NCBI GenBank assembly: GCA_002717655.1
Contig: PBAY01000011.1
Coordinates: forward strand, 41,129 to 105,128
DNA: 64,000 bases
Reading direction: 5' to 3'
From: Phycisphaerae bacterium
Lineage (GTDB): Bacteria > Planctomycetota > Phycisphaerae > Phycisphaerales > SM1A02
The first letter of the stretch is position 1; the number at the start of each line of letters is the position of its first letter. A program made the position numbers and the translations under genes. Of the stretch, positions 1 through 8,042 are shown piece by piece. The notes beneath the pieces were generated by a model. That model was not told the origin of the DNA and did no database searches. It worked only from the letters and a program-made list of their open reading frames with translations.

Positions 1-547
1 CGGCCGGCAGGATCTGGCTGACGAGACCAGGTAGTGAACCTGGCAGGGATTCCACGGAATCAATGTGCTTGACAGCCGCATCGACAGCACCACAACTGCT
101 GTGGCCCATGACGACGATCAAGCCGCTGCCCAATACGGCAACGGCAAATTCCATGCTTGCCACGATATCAGGGGTGGGAATGTTGCCAGCGACACCGCAG
201 ACGAAAATCTCGCCGAGCCCCTGATCGAAGACGATCTCAGGTGACACCCGCGAGTCCGCACAGCGAAGAATGATGGCATGCGGCGCCTGACCATCAACCA
301 GTCTGGCCCGCGTCGACACATGATCATCAGGAATCATGTTGCCTTTGATATACCGTTCGTTACCAGCCATGAGGGCTGCAAGTGCTTCATCAGGTGTGGG
401 GCTCTCAAGCAATGTTCTGGCCTCTGCTCTTGATTCTGAACCCGTGACAAAGGGAATGCTCGCTGCTGCGAGACCCATCCCCATGACGCCACCAATGGCT
501 GAACGTCTTGATTTTACCGAACTTTCATCACCACATCCACATGTCAT
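1..547 (-). CDS. Beta-class carbonic anhydrase, exported, 3' end outside window
   Basis: The minus strand reads as one open frame from an ATG at 547 to the window edge, so the C-terminus is missing. It hydrates CO2 to bicarbonate at a zinc site. The visible zinc ligands and catalytic dyad are C96-A-D98-S-R100 and H149-S-S-C152, the standard beta-class pattern. The N-terminus holds a twin-arginine-like stretch (S-R-R-S-A-I-G at 13-19) and a hydrophobic run to about residue 36, so Tat export to the periplasm is likely; this is inference. A purine-rich ribosome site (AGGGGG) lies about 8 bases before the start. It is followed on the same strand, upstream, by an unrelated esterase gene. The family call is firm; its location in the cell is less so. 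Confidence 0.9.
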   Translation of the reverse strand, partial: MTCGCGDESSVKSRRSAIGGVMGMGLAAASIPFVTGSESRAEARTLLESPTPDEALAALMAGNERYIKGNMIPDDHVSTRARLVDGQAPHAIILRCADSRVSPEIVFDQGLGEIFVCGVAGNIPTPDIVASMEFAVAVLGSGLIVVMGHSSCGAVDAAVKHIDSVESLPGSLPGLVSQILPA

Positions 548-650
548 TGAGAATACCCCCTGCATAGTTCAACATTGGTGACTCAGTACAACTACCAGCA
601 CCGTCGGCCAGATCCGGGTTCCAAGTCAAATCTTTGAGAGATAAGGGATC

Positions 651-2558
651 TCAATCCAGGCCTGATCCCGGGTACTCAAAGGGCGACGCCGGCAATCCCA
701 CGGCATTGCACAATTCCGCATCAGTCGGATCAGGCTTCCAGGCATATCTGATCATCGACCACGGGCCGCCTGAATCCGGGTAAGGGATCAAAATACGATC
801 ATCGGCAATGATCCTTGCGCTGACCGGAATCATTGATCCATCTATGCTCATCAGCTCAAATCCTGCAACACTGCTTCCTGACTCTCGATTACCACCTCTG
901 ACTGCAAGCGGTGACCCAAAGGTCTTGAATGAAACCTCAACACCCTCAGGCCCCCAGGAAACCTGATCAGGAAGCGGACCCGACTTGACCAAGCCTGATC
1001 TCCCATAGACATCAACAAGCGCCCAACGCGCCAGACGGTCTCCTACATCATGCTTGTTACGAGGATGAATATCATTTGCGTCTCCAATATCCGTGGTGAT
1101 CGCCAGACCAGTATGGAGAACACGTTCATGCGTAAGGCGCTGCGTTTCACGGAGTCTTGGATAATTCCAGTTACCGCCCTTGTGATCCCAGTTGGGCAAT
1201 TGAACGATCAGGAATGGAAGATCCTCATGTCCAGTCAGTGACCGCCAGTCATTGATCAACATCGGCAGCAGGATCTCATACTCTTCTGCTCGGCCAGCAC
1301 CGATGGCATTGTTTTCGCCCTGATACCAGGCTGCACCAGCAAGGCCGTAGTCGCGAAGCGGGTGAAGCATGCCGTTGTAGAGATGAGCTGGCTTGTGCTG
1401 AGCAGGCATGTTTCTTACTTCCGCTGCAACAATCATGCTGGCGGGACCCGCAAGACTGAGACGGTCTTCAGGATCATCCACAGGATGGGCAAAGAGTTCA
1501 TCGGCGCCACTGTGCAAACCGCCAGGCCCCGCACCATCCGTGATTTCAATCGCGAGAACTGACGGACCGGGGCTCACCAAGTTCCCTTGAACCTCGTAGT
1601 TGCGCATCGCCTGCCAACCCCGCGTGGCCCCCACCTTCTGCCCATTGAAGTAGGTGACGTCATCATCATCAATCTTGCCAAGTGAAAGACGAATCGGCCG
1701 ACCTGTCCAATGCTTGGGAATCTCCATTGGAATACGAATCCAGAAAATTCCATCTACTGCGTCTGGAATTCCAAATGCCTGTGAATCCCCGGGCAGTGAT
1801 CCTTCAGTCCAACCCTCTTGATCGACACGCATGCCGTTAAATGCCTTGCGGTCAATGCTGTTCGCCTTGTTCATCTCCTCGAGATTTCGAATGACTCGCC
1901 GGCCGGGCTCGACCGTTGCCAGTGATTCTTCACTGATCCAGGCCTCGGCTGAACTTCCACCCCAACTGGAACTGATCAACCCGATGGGGACATCGAGTTC
2001 ATCCGAAAGACCACGACCAAGGTGATAGGCCGTACCGGAGAAGTTCTCAACCGTCTCAGGACTGCAGACCCGCCATTCACCAATGACATCCTTCGCCGGC
2101 TCATTCACAGAGGTCAAGGCGACCGTAAACATGCGAATCCCCGGCCGATTCGCATCGGCCTTGAATTCCTCAAGGCCATCACAGCTTCTGACCGTCCACT
2201 GCATGTTCGACTGTCCTGAACAGAACCAGACCTCCCCAACAAGTACATCATTGATCTCGATACGACTGCCATTGGACTCGAGCAGAATGACATGGGCCTC
2301 CATGCCGGCATCCATTGCTGGCAGCTCAGCTGACCAGTAACCGTCGGACTGGGCCTTCACAGTGATCGGATCCTGCTGATCAACGCGAATCGTGACCCGC
2401 GCATCAGGATCACCCCATCCCCAGATCGTATTGACACGACCCTGCTGCAGAACCATGTGATCGGAGAAGATACGGCCGACGGAGAACTCCGCAGCCTGAA
2501 CCGTACTGACCATGATGGAACCAATGACCAGCAGCACAGCAAACACATGTTTCTTCAT
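651..2558 (-). CDS. Sialate O-acetylesterase family protein
   Basis: The product (about 635 residues) belongs to the SASA/SGNH family that removes acetyl groups from sialic acids or other acetylated sugars. A signal peptide ends in V-Q-A-A. The block F-C-S-G-Q-S-N-M-Q-W with nucleophile Ser117, a Y-Q-G-E-N-N block and a late D-I-H-P-R-N-K-H block with the Asp/His pair match the family. A jelly-roll insert between the halves (D-D-D-V-T-Y-F-N-G region) is also typical. The frame can be extended upstream, but the ATG at 2558 is preferred because GGAG sits six bases before it and the signal peptide begins there. Export to the periplasm or outside is expected. It is transcribed on the same strand as the dockerin genes upstream but is separated from them by a terminator. 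The actual substrate cannot be told from sequence. Confidence 0.88.
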   Translation of the reverse strand: MKKHVFAVLLVIGSIMVSTVQAAEFSVGRIFSDHMVLQQGRVNTIWGWGDPDARVTIRVDQQDPITVKAQSDGYWSAELPAMDAGMEAHVILLESNGSRIEINDVLVGEVWFCSGQSNMQWTVRSCDGLEEFKADANRPGIRMFTVALTSVNEPAKDVIGEWRVCSPETVENFSGTAYHLGRGLSDELDVPIGLISSSWGGSSAEAWISEESLATVEPGRRVIRNLEEMNKANSIDRKAFNGMRVDQEGWTEGSLPGDSQAFGIPDAVDGIFWIRIPMEIPKHWTGRPIRLSLGKIDDDDVTYFNGQKVGATRGWQAMRNYEVQGNLVSPGPSVLAIEITDGAGPGGLHSGADELFAHPVDDPEDRLSLAGPASMIVAAEVRNMPAQHKPAHLYNGMLHPLRDYGLAGAAWYQGENNAIGAGRAEEYEILLPMLINDWRSLTGHEDLPFLIVQLPNWDHKGGNWNYPRLRETQRLTHERVLHTGLAITTDIGDANDIHPRNKHDVGDRLARWALVDVYGRSGLVKSGPLPDQVSWGPEGVEVSFKTFGSPLAVRGGNRESGSSVAGFELMSIDGSMIPVSARIIADDRILIPYPDSGGPWSMIRYAWKPDPTDAELCNAVGLPASPFEYPGSGLD

Positions 2559-2682
2559 GTCTTTCTCCATAGAAGTGTTCTGAACACTAGCCGCAGCAGG
2601 ACAAACCGGCAATAGAGATGGACATGAACCTCGCTGAAACAGCGAATCAGCGTCTTACAACGAACCTCTTTTCAACATGAAC

Positions 2683-2708
2683 AAAAAACCGGCCCCCGTG
2701 GAGGCCGG
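2683..2708 (-). terminator. Rho-independent terminator after the dockerin gene cluster
   Basis: On the minus strand a six-base-pair GC stem (CCGGCC at 2689-2694 with GGCCGG at 2703-2708, eight-base loop) is followed by six T residues (the A run at 2683-2688). It lies about 50 bases after the stop at 2759, so it should end the minus-strand transcript of that cluster before the esterase gene. Confidence 0.75.
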
Positions 2709-2758
2709 CCAAAGCAATCCCGCGGATCATGGCGGAGATCACTCTGTAAACCTGATGA

Positions 2759-3517
2759 TCAACACCCCTCGTACCACTCCAGCATCTGAAGAAGATCCTG
2801 AACATCAACAAGCAGATCCCCATTGAGATCAGCTTGACTGCCCCCTACATCCCCCCATGCCTTGATGATGGCCAGTACATCTTCGATATCGGCATCACCA
2901 TCTCCATCAGCATCGCCATCGCATGTCTGCAAGTCATATTCGATGATGATTCGAACTCCCAGATCACCACCACTGTGCATGACACAGCCCTGCCCACTGG
3001 AACCGATCTGATTGACCAGACTCAGATACCCTCCACCCAAGGCTTCGTCCATGACAGACTGATCAACAGACCATGAGAAGGTTGAGGCGTAGTATTCCTG
3101 CTGTGAATACTGCTGATCAGGGTTGCTGCGAATCTGTTGGCAATAGCTAGAACTGAGAATCTGGGTACCGGCATCAATCCAGAGATAGACACTCCATGCA
3201 TCACATAGAGTCGGGTGATTCCAATGAATATGAGCCGATGTCACGACTGCACCATCAGGCAAGGCATCTTCAAGATCCCAACGCCAGGCACCACGCTCAC
3301 GATCATTCCAACAGCCGTAATGGGGGTCACTAAAGCATCCGGTCAGCGAGAACGTCGGAGAATTGCTGTTTGAATAGGCGTAAGGACTGCAGCAGGACGC
3401 ATCATCGATGAGGCCCTGCTGTACTGGGTAGATCGTCACTGATTCTACATGAAGCTGTCCAGCTGCCAGCATCAATGACACAGCCATACAAGTCTTGATC
3501 ACAACTATCCACTTCAT
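2759..3517 (-). CDS. Secreted Cys-rich jelly-roll-like protein with C-terminal dockerin
   Basis: This is a 252-residue predicted secreted protein of unknown role. A hydrophobic signal segment (about residues 5-20) is followed by a Cys-rich domain with C-C, G-C-W and the stretch R-G-A-W-R-W-D-L, then L-P-D-G-A-V-V-T-S-A. That pattern resembles the beta-sandwich modules of the DNRLRE/CBM96 kind (inference). The last 55 residues are a dockerin-like pair of calcium loops (D-A-D-G-D-G-D-A-D and D-L-N-G-D-L-L-V-D) ending in E-G-C. The ATG at 3517 overlaps the TGA of the upstream gene (ATGA), which points to coupled translation; the longer frame would need a TTG start. It is the last gene before the terminator at 2683-2708. 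Possible functions are sugar binding or surface structure; neither is shown. Confidence 0.8.
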   Translation of the reverse strand: MKWIVVIKTCMAVSLMLAAGQLHVESVTIYPVQQGLIDDASCCSPYAYSNSNSPTFSLTGCFSDPHYGCWNDRERGAWRWDLEDALPDGAVVTSAHIHWNHPTLCDAWSVYLWIDAGTQILSSSYCQQIRSNPDQQYSQQEYYASTFSWSVDQSVMDEALGGGYLSLVNQIGSSGQGCVMHSGGDLGVRIIIEYDLQTCDGDADGDGDADIEDVLAIIKAWGDVGGSQADLNGDLLVDVQDLLQMLEWYEGC

Positions 3518-4263
3518 GGGCAAGGTCCATATAAGGCGAGGATCGCCAGAACATCTTCGATGGTGATCTGATCATCACCATCGAGATCAAATTCAGGCGC
3601 ATAGCTGCCGAAAGCCCCAATGATGTTCAACACATCATCGATATTGACGCTGTTGTCGCCATCGAAGTCACCTTCACAGGTCTCAAGGTCATACTCCACC
3701 AGCAGGATCGCCGTCGGTTCGAGATAGGCCATCGAGCCGTAGTATTCTCCGTATGACATGCCCATGACCAACCACTCCGTAGTGCCCTGCGCCTCGATGA
3801 TGTCATTCGTCGCAAGTTCGTATTCCATCGACTCCATCTGCCCAGGCTGCTCGAAGAGTTCGCCAGTACCGTACAGGTCCTCACCATCCTGGATGGTGAA
3901 GAGCCCTGTCCCAGCCTTCATGCCCAGCTTGAACAAGTTGCCGGCCTGACCATAGGCATTGTCTCCCCAGAGACGTACCTTCAGCGAGCTGATGACCGCG
4001 CCTTCTGGAATCTCTGACAAGTTGAATCGCCACATGGAAATCTTCTTCCCGCTGTACGTGTAATCACCGGTATTCAGACTGCACCAGCCACCCTGCATCA
4101 TGGGCGGGTTGTTGTACCAGTAGTTATTGGCACACTGGAATCCACCGCTCCACCAGAGCTGCTTGGCCTGGATATCCTCAATCTCAACAACCTGTGTTTC
4201 AGCATGGCCGTAGGCACTCGACAACACGAGGCAGGACACAATCATCGATTTCATCAGTCGCAC
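3514..4263 (-). CDS. Secreted Cys-rich jelly-roll-like protein with C-terminal dockerin
   Basis: The product is 249 residues with a signal peptide ending near G-H-A-E. The middle domain has F-Q-C, G-G-W-C and then M-W-R-F-N-L-S-E-I-P-E-G-A-V-I-S-S, the same R/W-F-D-L-x-x-I-P-x-G-A pattern as its neighbours, which recalls DNRLRE-type beta-sandwiches. The C-terminus is a dockerin-like pair (D-F-D-G-D-N-S-V-N and D-L-D-G-D-D-Q-I-T) ending in G-P-C-P. I prefer the GTG start at 4263 because GGAG lies seven bases upstream; an ATG at 4254 lacks a ribosome site at proper distance. The gene follows the interrupted paralogue by 46 bases and overlaps the next gene by ATGA. No catalytic motif is visible. 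Confidence 0.8.
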   Translation of the reverse strand: MRLMKSMIVSCLVLSSAYGHAETQVVEIEDIQAKQLWWSGGFQCANNYWYNNPPMMQGGWCSLNTGDYTYSGKKISMWRFNLSEIPEGAVISSLKVRLWGDNAYGQAGNLFKLGMKAGTGLFTIQDGEDLYGTGELFEQPGQMESMEYELATNDIIEAQGTTEWLVMGMSYGEYYGSMAYLEPTAILLVEYDLETCEGDFDGDNSVNIDDVLNIIGAFGSYAPEFDLDGDDQITIEDVLAILALYGPCP

Positions 4264-4309
4264 AAAAACGCTCCACTCTGAGTAGAAAGAGTCAGTGAAT
4301 CATGATGAC

Positions 4310-5083
4310 TCAAGGACAATCACCAAAAGCATCGAGTAACAACAAGAGATCATTCACACCTATCTGATTGTCACCATCCAGGTCATACGTACTCCCGGAT
4401 GAGCCATAAGCTCCAACCAAGGCGAGCACATCCTCGACTTCGACCTGACCGTTGCCATTGAAATCTCCAACACACAACTCCTCGACCAGCATGGCGACAC
4501 GAGCACCGTATGAACCAGTGTTGACCAGATTCATTGCAAACTCAGTGTTTTTGGCAGCGATGATCATCAGGTATCCACTTTGGCCAGTTGCATGCATGGA
4601 TGATGGAATGGTGAAGGAGTAGCTCGAGGAAGAGGACCAGTTGACGGAAACAGTGGCATCCGGACTATTCCAGGTATCGACGATGGCTACTGCCGAAATC
4701 TGACTGGAGCTCACTCACCGCAGATAGAGAGATCCGGAACCATAGGACCCTGACCGATTTCCAGTAAAGGTCATCGTCTGCACACTTGAGCCCTCAGGCA
4801 ATTCCGGAATCTCATAGATCCAGGCTGCTCTGTGCCGCTCGGTACCGCAATAGCCGCCCTGGGAATAACAATTCTGAATCGAGATCGAAGACGGATTCAT
4901 CTGAAGTGAACTCATTCCGCAGCAACATCCCCAGTTGCTGCATGGCGATGTACGGGCCGATTCGACCGGCATGATGGTCATGACATCAGCCTGTGCCGCA
5001 TGGCCAGCACTCGCCATGGCGACTATCAGCAAGCCGAGTGTGATCGCTTTGATATTCATTCGCATCACTTGCATAAGTGTCAT
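4310..5083 (-). pseudogene. Dockerin-bearing secreted protein interrupted by an in-frame TGA
   Basis: One continuous frame of 258 codons carries a signal peptide, a Cys-rich domain (W-G-C-C-C-G, G-G-Y-C) and a C-terminal dockerin pair ending G-D-C-P. It is broken by a single TGA at 4715-4717. The gene at 6779-7528 is a clear full-length paralogue; aligned across the break it has Y-V-G-W-S-S-S where this gene has Y-L-R-stop-V-S-S, so TGA replaces TGG. The first part is 122 residues and would be secreted without a dockerin. The second part could only start at GTG 4714 and has no signal peptide. The start at 5083 forms a TGATG overlap with the upstream gene, with GGAGG six bases before it. A recent nonsense mutation, a base-call error or readthrough are all possible. 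Confidence 0.72.
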
Positions 5084-6648
5084 CAACATCCTCCGAAGTA
5101 ATTCAGCATTGAAAGCAGATCATCCACGTCGACGTCGCCATCGCCATCAAGATCCGCATCCAGATCGTCTCCACTCATGCCGTAACTGCCGATGACCAGC
5201 AGGAGATCATCTACATCTGCATCAGCATCGCCATCAACATCACCTTCGCAGACATTGTCACACTCATCAGGAATACCATTGCCATCCTGATCCTGACTGT
5301 ATCCATTGGCGATATCACAGGTATCTGACACCTGATTCCCATTGCAATCCTGAATCTCTTCATACGTAAATGTGTAGTCGACCAGATCCTGCCAGGGTTC
5401 ACCGGCAAGGTCGCGGCCCTGCACCAATGCCTCGACCATGATGGTTGAATCAAGGCCCATCGCGGTCAATCTGGCAATACGTACACCATGCTGCTCGGAA
5501 CAATCCTGCGAGATGAAGGGTTGTGATGCGCCCTGCTCGTCATCCGCCAGGACATACCACGTTCCATTTCCAACAGAGAGATCTCCACCTGATTCGAAGA
5601 TATCCCAGTTAATTCCGACATCCCCAAGATTATTCCCATCAAAGGGATCACCGGTCATGTCCAGCGCACCGATCGTCACCCGGCTGTCCAGATGCAGATC
5701 CGGTGCGAAGGGATAGAACGCTGGATTGATGTCCTTGGAGGTCGGCCCTCCATACGAATCCTGATAGAAACCATAGGTCGAGGAGATCATCTTCTGCTGC
5801 AAACTGTTGCCTGCTACAGCTTCAACCCGATCACCTTCTGCCACAGCGGCGAAGACGTCCACGGTCCAACTGGGTTCACCTGTCGACAGCATGGAACCAC
5901 CAACAATTCGATGATGGAGTTGTGCGTATTCCATCTTCTCGCACTCGATCAGGCCACAGGAACTGTCATCACCACGCCAGGTACCTCCGCTGTCGGAACA
6001 GTCCTCCTCTGACAGACCGTCGAGACACTGCCCAAGGCTCATGCAGCAGGCACCGATCACCGGCGGTGTATCAATGACGATGCTCAAACGAGCAGGATTG
6101 ACACCCGTGTTATGGATATCCACACCACCGCTGTTGGATACGTACGCATAGATCGTCAGCATGCCGTCTTCGCGGGCTGATTCCACAACGGCTGCTGGCA
6201 GTGAAAACGTAAATGCTCCGCCCCAGAAGTATCCGTTGTACTGCCATTCAGGGGAATTGATGACTGAGTAGGCCGTGGTGTTGTTCAAGGAACCAGTGGT
6301 TCCTCTGATCCCAACCGTGGTATCTCCACCCATGTCAGGGTATTCCGTCTGGCCCTTGAAATGACAGTAGAGAATGCTGGCATCCTCGGGGATGACTGAA
6401 AGATCAAAGTGCCAGAAGGCTCCTCTCTTCGACCCCATGCAGCTTCCTGCGTAGGTGGAGCATTTCTGGGTATAGCTGAACTCGCCATTCCACCAGCTCA
6501 ATGAACTGTAGGTACAGCAGTTCGTAGCGCCCATGCTGGCGGTCTGATACCAGGGGATTTCTATTGTTTCCTGAGCAGATGATTCGGCATGCATGGCACA
6601 CCCAGCAATCATCGCCATCAACATGGCTTGTAATGTTCTGCAACTCAT
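5083..6648 (-). CDS. Secreted multidomain Cys-rich protein with dockerin
   Basis: The 521-residue product starts with a signal peptide (about residues 1-25). Its first domain contains N-C-C-T-Y and G-A-F-W-H-F-D-L-S-V-I-P, the DNRLRE-like pattern shared with the neighbouring genes. Near residue 200 there is one copy of a Cys repeat beginning G-A-C-C (then G-Q-C, D-C, S-C), also seen in the proteins at 22399 and 62399. A further domain of about 190 residues has no recognised family. Then come a thrombospondin-type-3-like calcium stretch (D-C-N-G-N-Q-V-S-D and D-Q-D-G-N-G-I-P-D-E-C) and a dockerin pair ending F-G-G-C. It is the first gene of a tightly spaced minus-strand series (6648 to 2759). 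GGGGA seven bases before the ATG supports the start. Confidence 0.82.
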   Translation of the reverse strand: MSCRTLQAMLMAMIAGCAMHAESSAQETIEIPWYQTASMGATNCCTYSSLSWWNGEFSYTQKCSTYAGSCMGSKRGAFWHFDLSVIPEDASILYCHFKGQTEYPDMGGDTTVGIRGTTGSLNNTTAYSVINSPEWQYNGYFWGGAFTFSLPAAVVESAREDGMLTIYAYVSNSGGVDIHNTGVNPARLSIVIDTPPVIGACCMSLGQCLDGLSEEDCSDSGGTWRGDDSSCGLIECEKMEYAQLHHRIVGGSMLSTGEPSWTVDVFAAVAEGDRVEAVAGNSLQQKMISSTYGFYQDSYGGPTSKDINPAFYPFAPDLHLDSRVTIGALDMTGDPFDGNNLGDVGINWDIFESGGDLSVGNGTWYVLADDEQGASQPFISQDCSEQHGVRIARLTAMGLDSTIMVEALVQGRDLAGEPWQDLVDYTFTYEEIQDCNGNQVSDTCDIANGYSQDQDGNGIPDECDNVCEGDVDGDADADVDDLLLVIGSYGMSGDDLDADLDGDGDVDVDDLLSMLNYFGGC

Positions 6649-6710
6649 TTATGTTTCCCCAGTTCTCTGTTGTCTATAGAAGGATCCAATGAGGGCTGCG
6701 CAGAACACAT

Positions 6711-6738
6711 GGAAAAGACCATTCCCGCTTCGGGATGG
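6711..6738 (-). terminator. Probable terminator between two dockerin genes
   Basis: On the minus strand, CCATCCCG pairs with CGGGAATGG (one bulged base, three-base loop; 6719-6738), followed by the T-rich TCTTTTCC. It lies 40 bases past the stop of the 6779-7528 gene and 63 bases before the start at 6648, so the two genes are probably separate transcripts. Confidence 0.5.
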
Positions 6739-6778
6739 CGTTGCCGTGGCAACTTGCGGCAATAGACCACCATATTGT

Positions 6779-7528
6779 TCATGCGCAACCCCCAAATCCT
6801 CCAAGAAGGAGTAGAAGATCATTGACATTCACGATGCCGTTTTCATCAAGGTCACAGGTTGAATCATTCGTGCCGTAGTACGTCAGGAGATGGAGCACAT
6901 CAGAGACATCGATTTCGCCTGATTCGTCGAAATCTCCGACGCACAACTCCTCCTCGATGATCATCAGAATTCTGGCGCCGTTTGCACCACTGTTGACCAG
7001 AGTCATGCCGTACTGACTGCTTGTGGCGGCCACGACAACCAGATATCCCGCATTTCCATCCGCATGAATCGACGATGGTACGACGAAGGAATAGTTCGCC
7101 GAAGCAGGCCAGTTGATGGACATCACAGCATCCGGATTGGACATGGTGTCAATGATGCTGTTTGCATTCAGTGAACTGGACGAACTCCAACCCACGTAGA
7201 GGGCTCCGGAGCCATAGGATCCAGAACGACTACCTGCAATCCTCATCGTGGTGACAGTCGCACCATGGGCCATTTCAGGAACTTCATAGATCCAGGCAGC
7301 CTTGTGGGAATCTCCCATGCAATAGCCACCCTGATAGGTACACGAATTGATCGACAATGAAGCGGGATTCATGGACGCGGTACTGGTCCCGCAGCAGCAT
7401 CCCCAGCAATCCGATGGCGAAGTACGAGCCGACTCCAATGGCTGCAGCGTCATCACTTCAGCCTGTACTGGCGACATGAAGACCATGCTCATCAGACTGG
7501 CTGTGAGAAAGAACTTGATTCGAGACAT
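6779..7528 (-). CDS. Secreted Cys-rich jelly-roll-like protein with C-terminal dockerin
   Basis: This 249-residue product has a signal peptide ending at V-Q-A, then a domain with W-G-C-C-C-G, G-G-Y-C, A-A-W-I-Y-E-V-P and a Ser-rich middle, and a dockerin pair (D-F-D-E-S-G-E-I-D and D-L-D-E-N-G-I-V-N) ending G-G-C-A. It is the intact close paralogue of the interrupted gene at 4310-5083 and allows that break to be located. The frame is open upstream to 7591, but the ATG at 7528 is chosen since GGGAG lies seven bases before it and the hydrophobic signal begins there. No enzyme motif is seen. A structural or binding role at the cell surface is the best guess. Confidence 0.82.
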   Translation of the reverse strand: MSRIKFFLTASLMSMVFMSPVQAEVMTLQPLESARTSPSDCWGCCCGTSTASMNPASLSINSCTYQGGYCMGDSHKAAWIYEVPEMAHGATVTTMRIAGSRSGSYGSGALYVGWSSSSSLNANSIIDTMSNPDAVMSINWPASANYSFVVPSSIHADGNAGYLVVVAATSSQYGMTLVNSGANGARILMIIEEELCVGDFDESGEIDVSDVLHLLTYYGTNDSTCDLDENGIVNVNDLLLLLGGFGGCA

Positions 7529-7976
7529 GACAAGTCTCCCGGTTGTTTCCGGGGAGCCCTGAACGGCTTCACGACATGACAGTGACACCATGTGCCATCA
7601 TCACGCGGGTTCTTCGATTAGCAGGACTGGACGTCCCCCACTTCGTTGTTCGACACATCCACCATGGATGGCGTCTCTTCATGGTCTACCTGTTGGGCAG
7701 ACAGAACGAACGTGTCCGGTTTGGAACGACCCGTGGGCCGAGTGATGCGTCATGGCATCTTGGTCTTTCGGGAACCCTGCCGAAAGAAGCCCTCTCCGAA
7801 CATCATGATCATGAAGCAGGAGAGAGGTACTGTCAAGCCTGAATATGACATCGGCCATAACACATGAAAGAACCACGTTATCAAGGCCCTGAATGGCCTC
7901 GATTTCGTCAATATGAATGTAGACATGAAGACTGCTTGATGGCAAAGCATGCTCGAATGAAACTTCACTCTGGTTC
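7529..7976. other. Intergenic stretch without a supported gene
   Basis: Together with the terminator that follows, this is the only gap above 300 bases. Short open frames exist on both strands, but none has a ribosome site plus a credible protein pattern. The right part is the downstream region of the 8043-10910 gene and the left part must hold the promoter of the gene starting at 7528. I see no RNA gene fold, repeat or mobile element remnant. Confidence 0.5.
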
Positions 7977-8018
7977 AAAAAAGAAGGCGGCCTCCGATTC
8001 ATCATCGAGAGGCCGCCT
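7977..8018 (-). terminator. Strong rho-independent terminator of the large protease gene
   Basis: A perfect ten-base-pair stem (AGGCGGCCTC at 7985-7994 with its complement at 8009-8018, 14-base loop) is followed on the minus strand by TTCTTTTTT. It lies 25 bases beyond the stop codon at 8043 and fits that gene's direction. Confidence 0.85.
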
Positions 8019-8042
8019 GCATTCAATCAATCAACGTGACAC

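Noticed and set aside
4310..4714. Separate small gene starting at GTG 4714
   Set aside because: It has no signal peptide or ribosome site, and is in the same frame as the preceding part; it is better read as the second half of an interrupted gene.
7679..8026. Minus-strand frame of 115 codons in the gap before the protease gene
   Set aside because: It runs through the strong terminator stem, lacks a ribosome site and shows no protein-like pattern.
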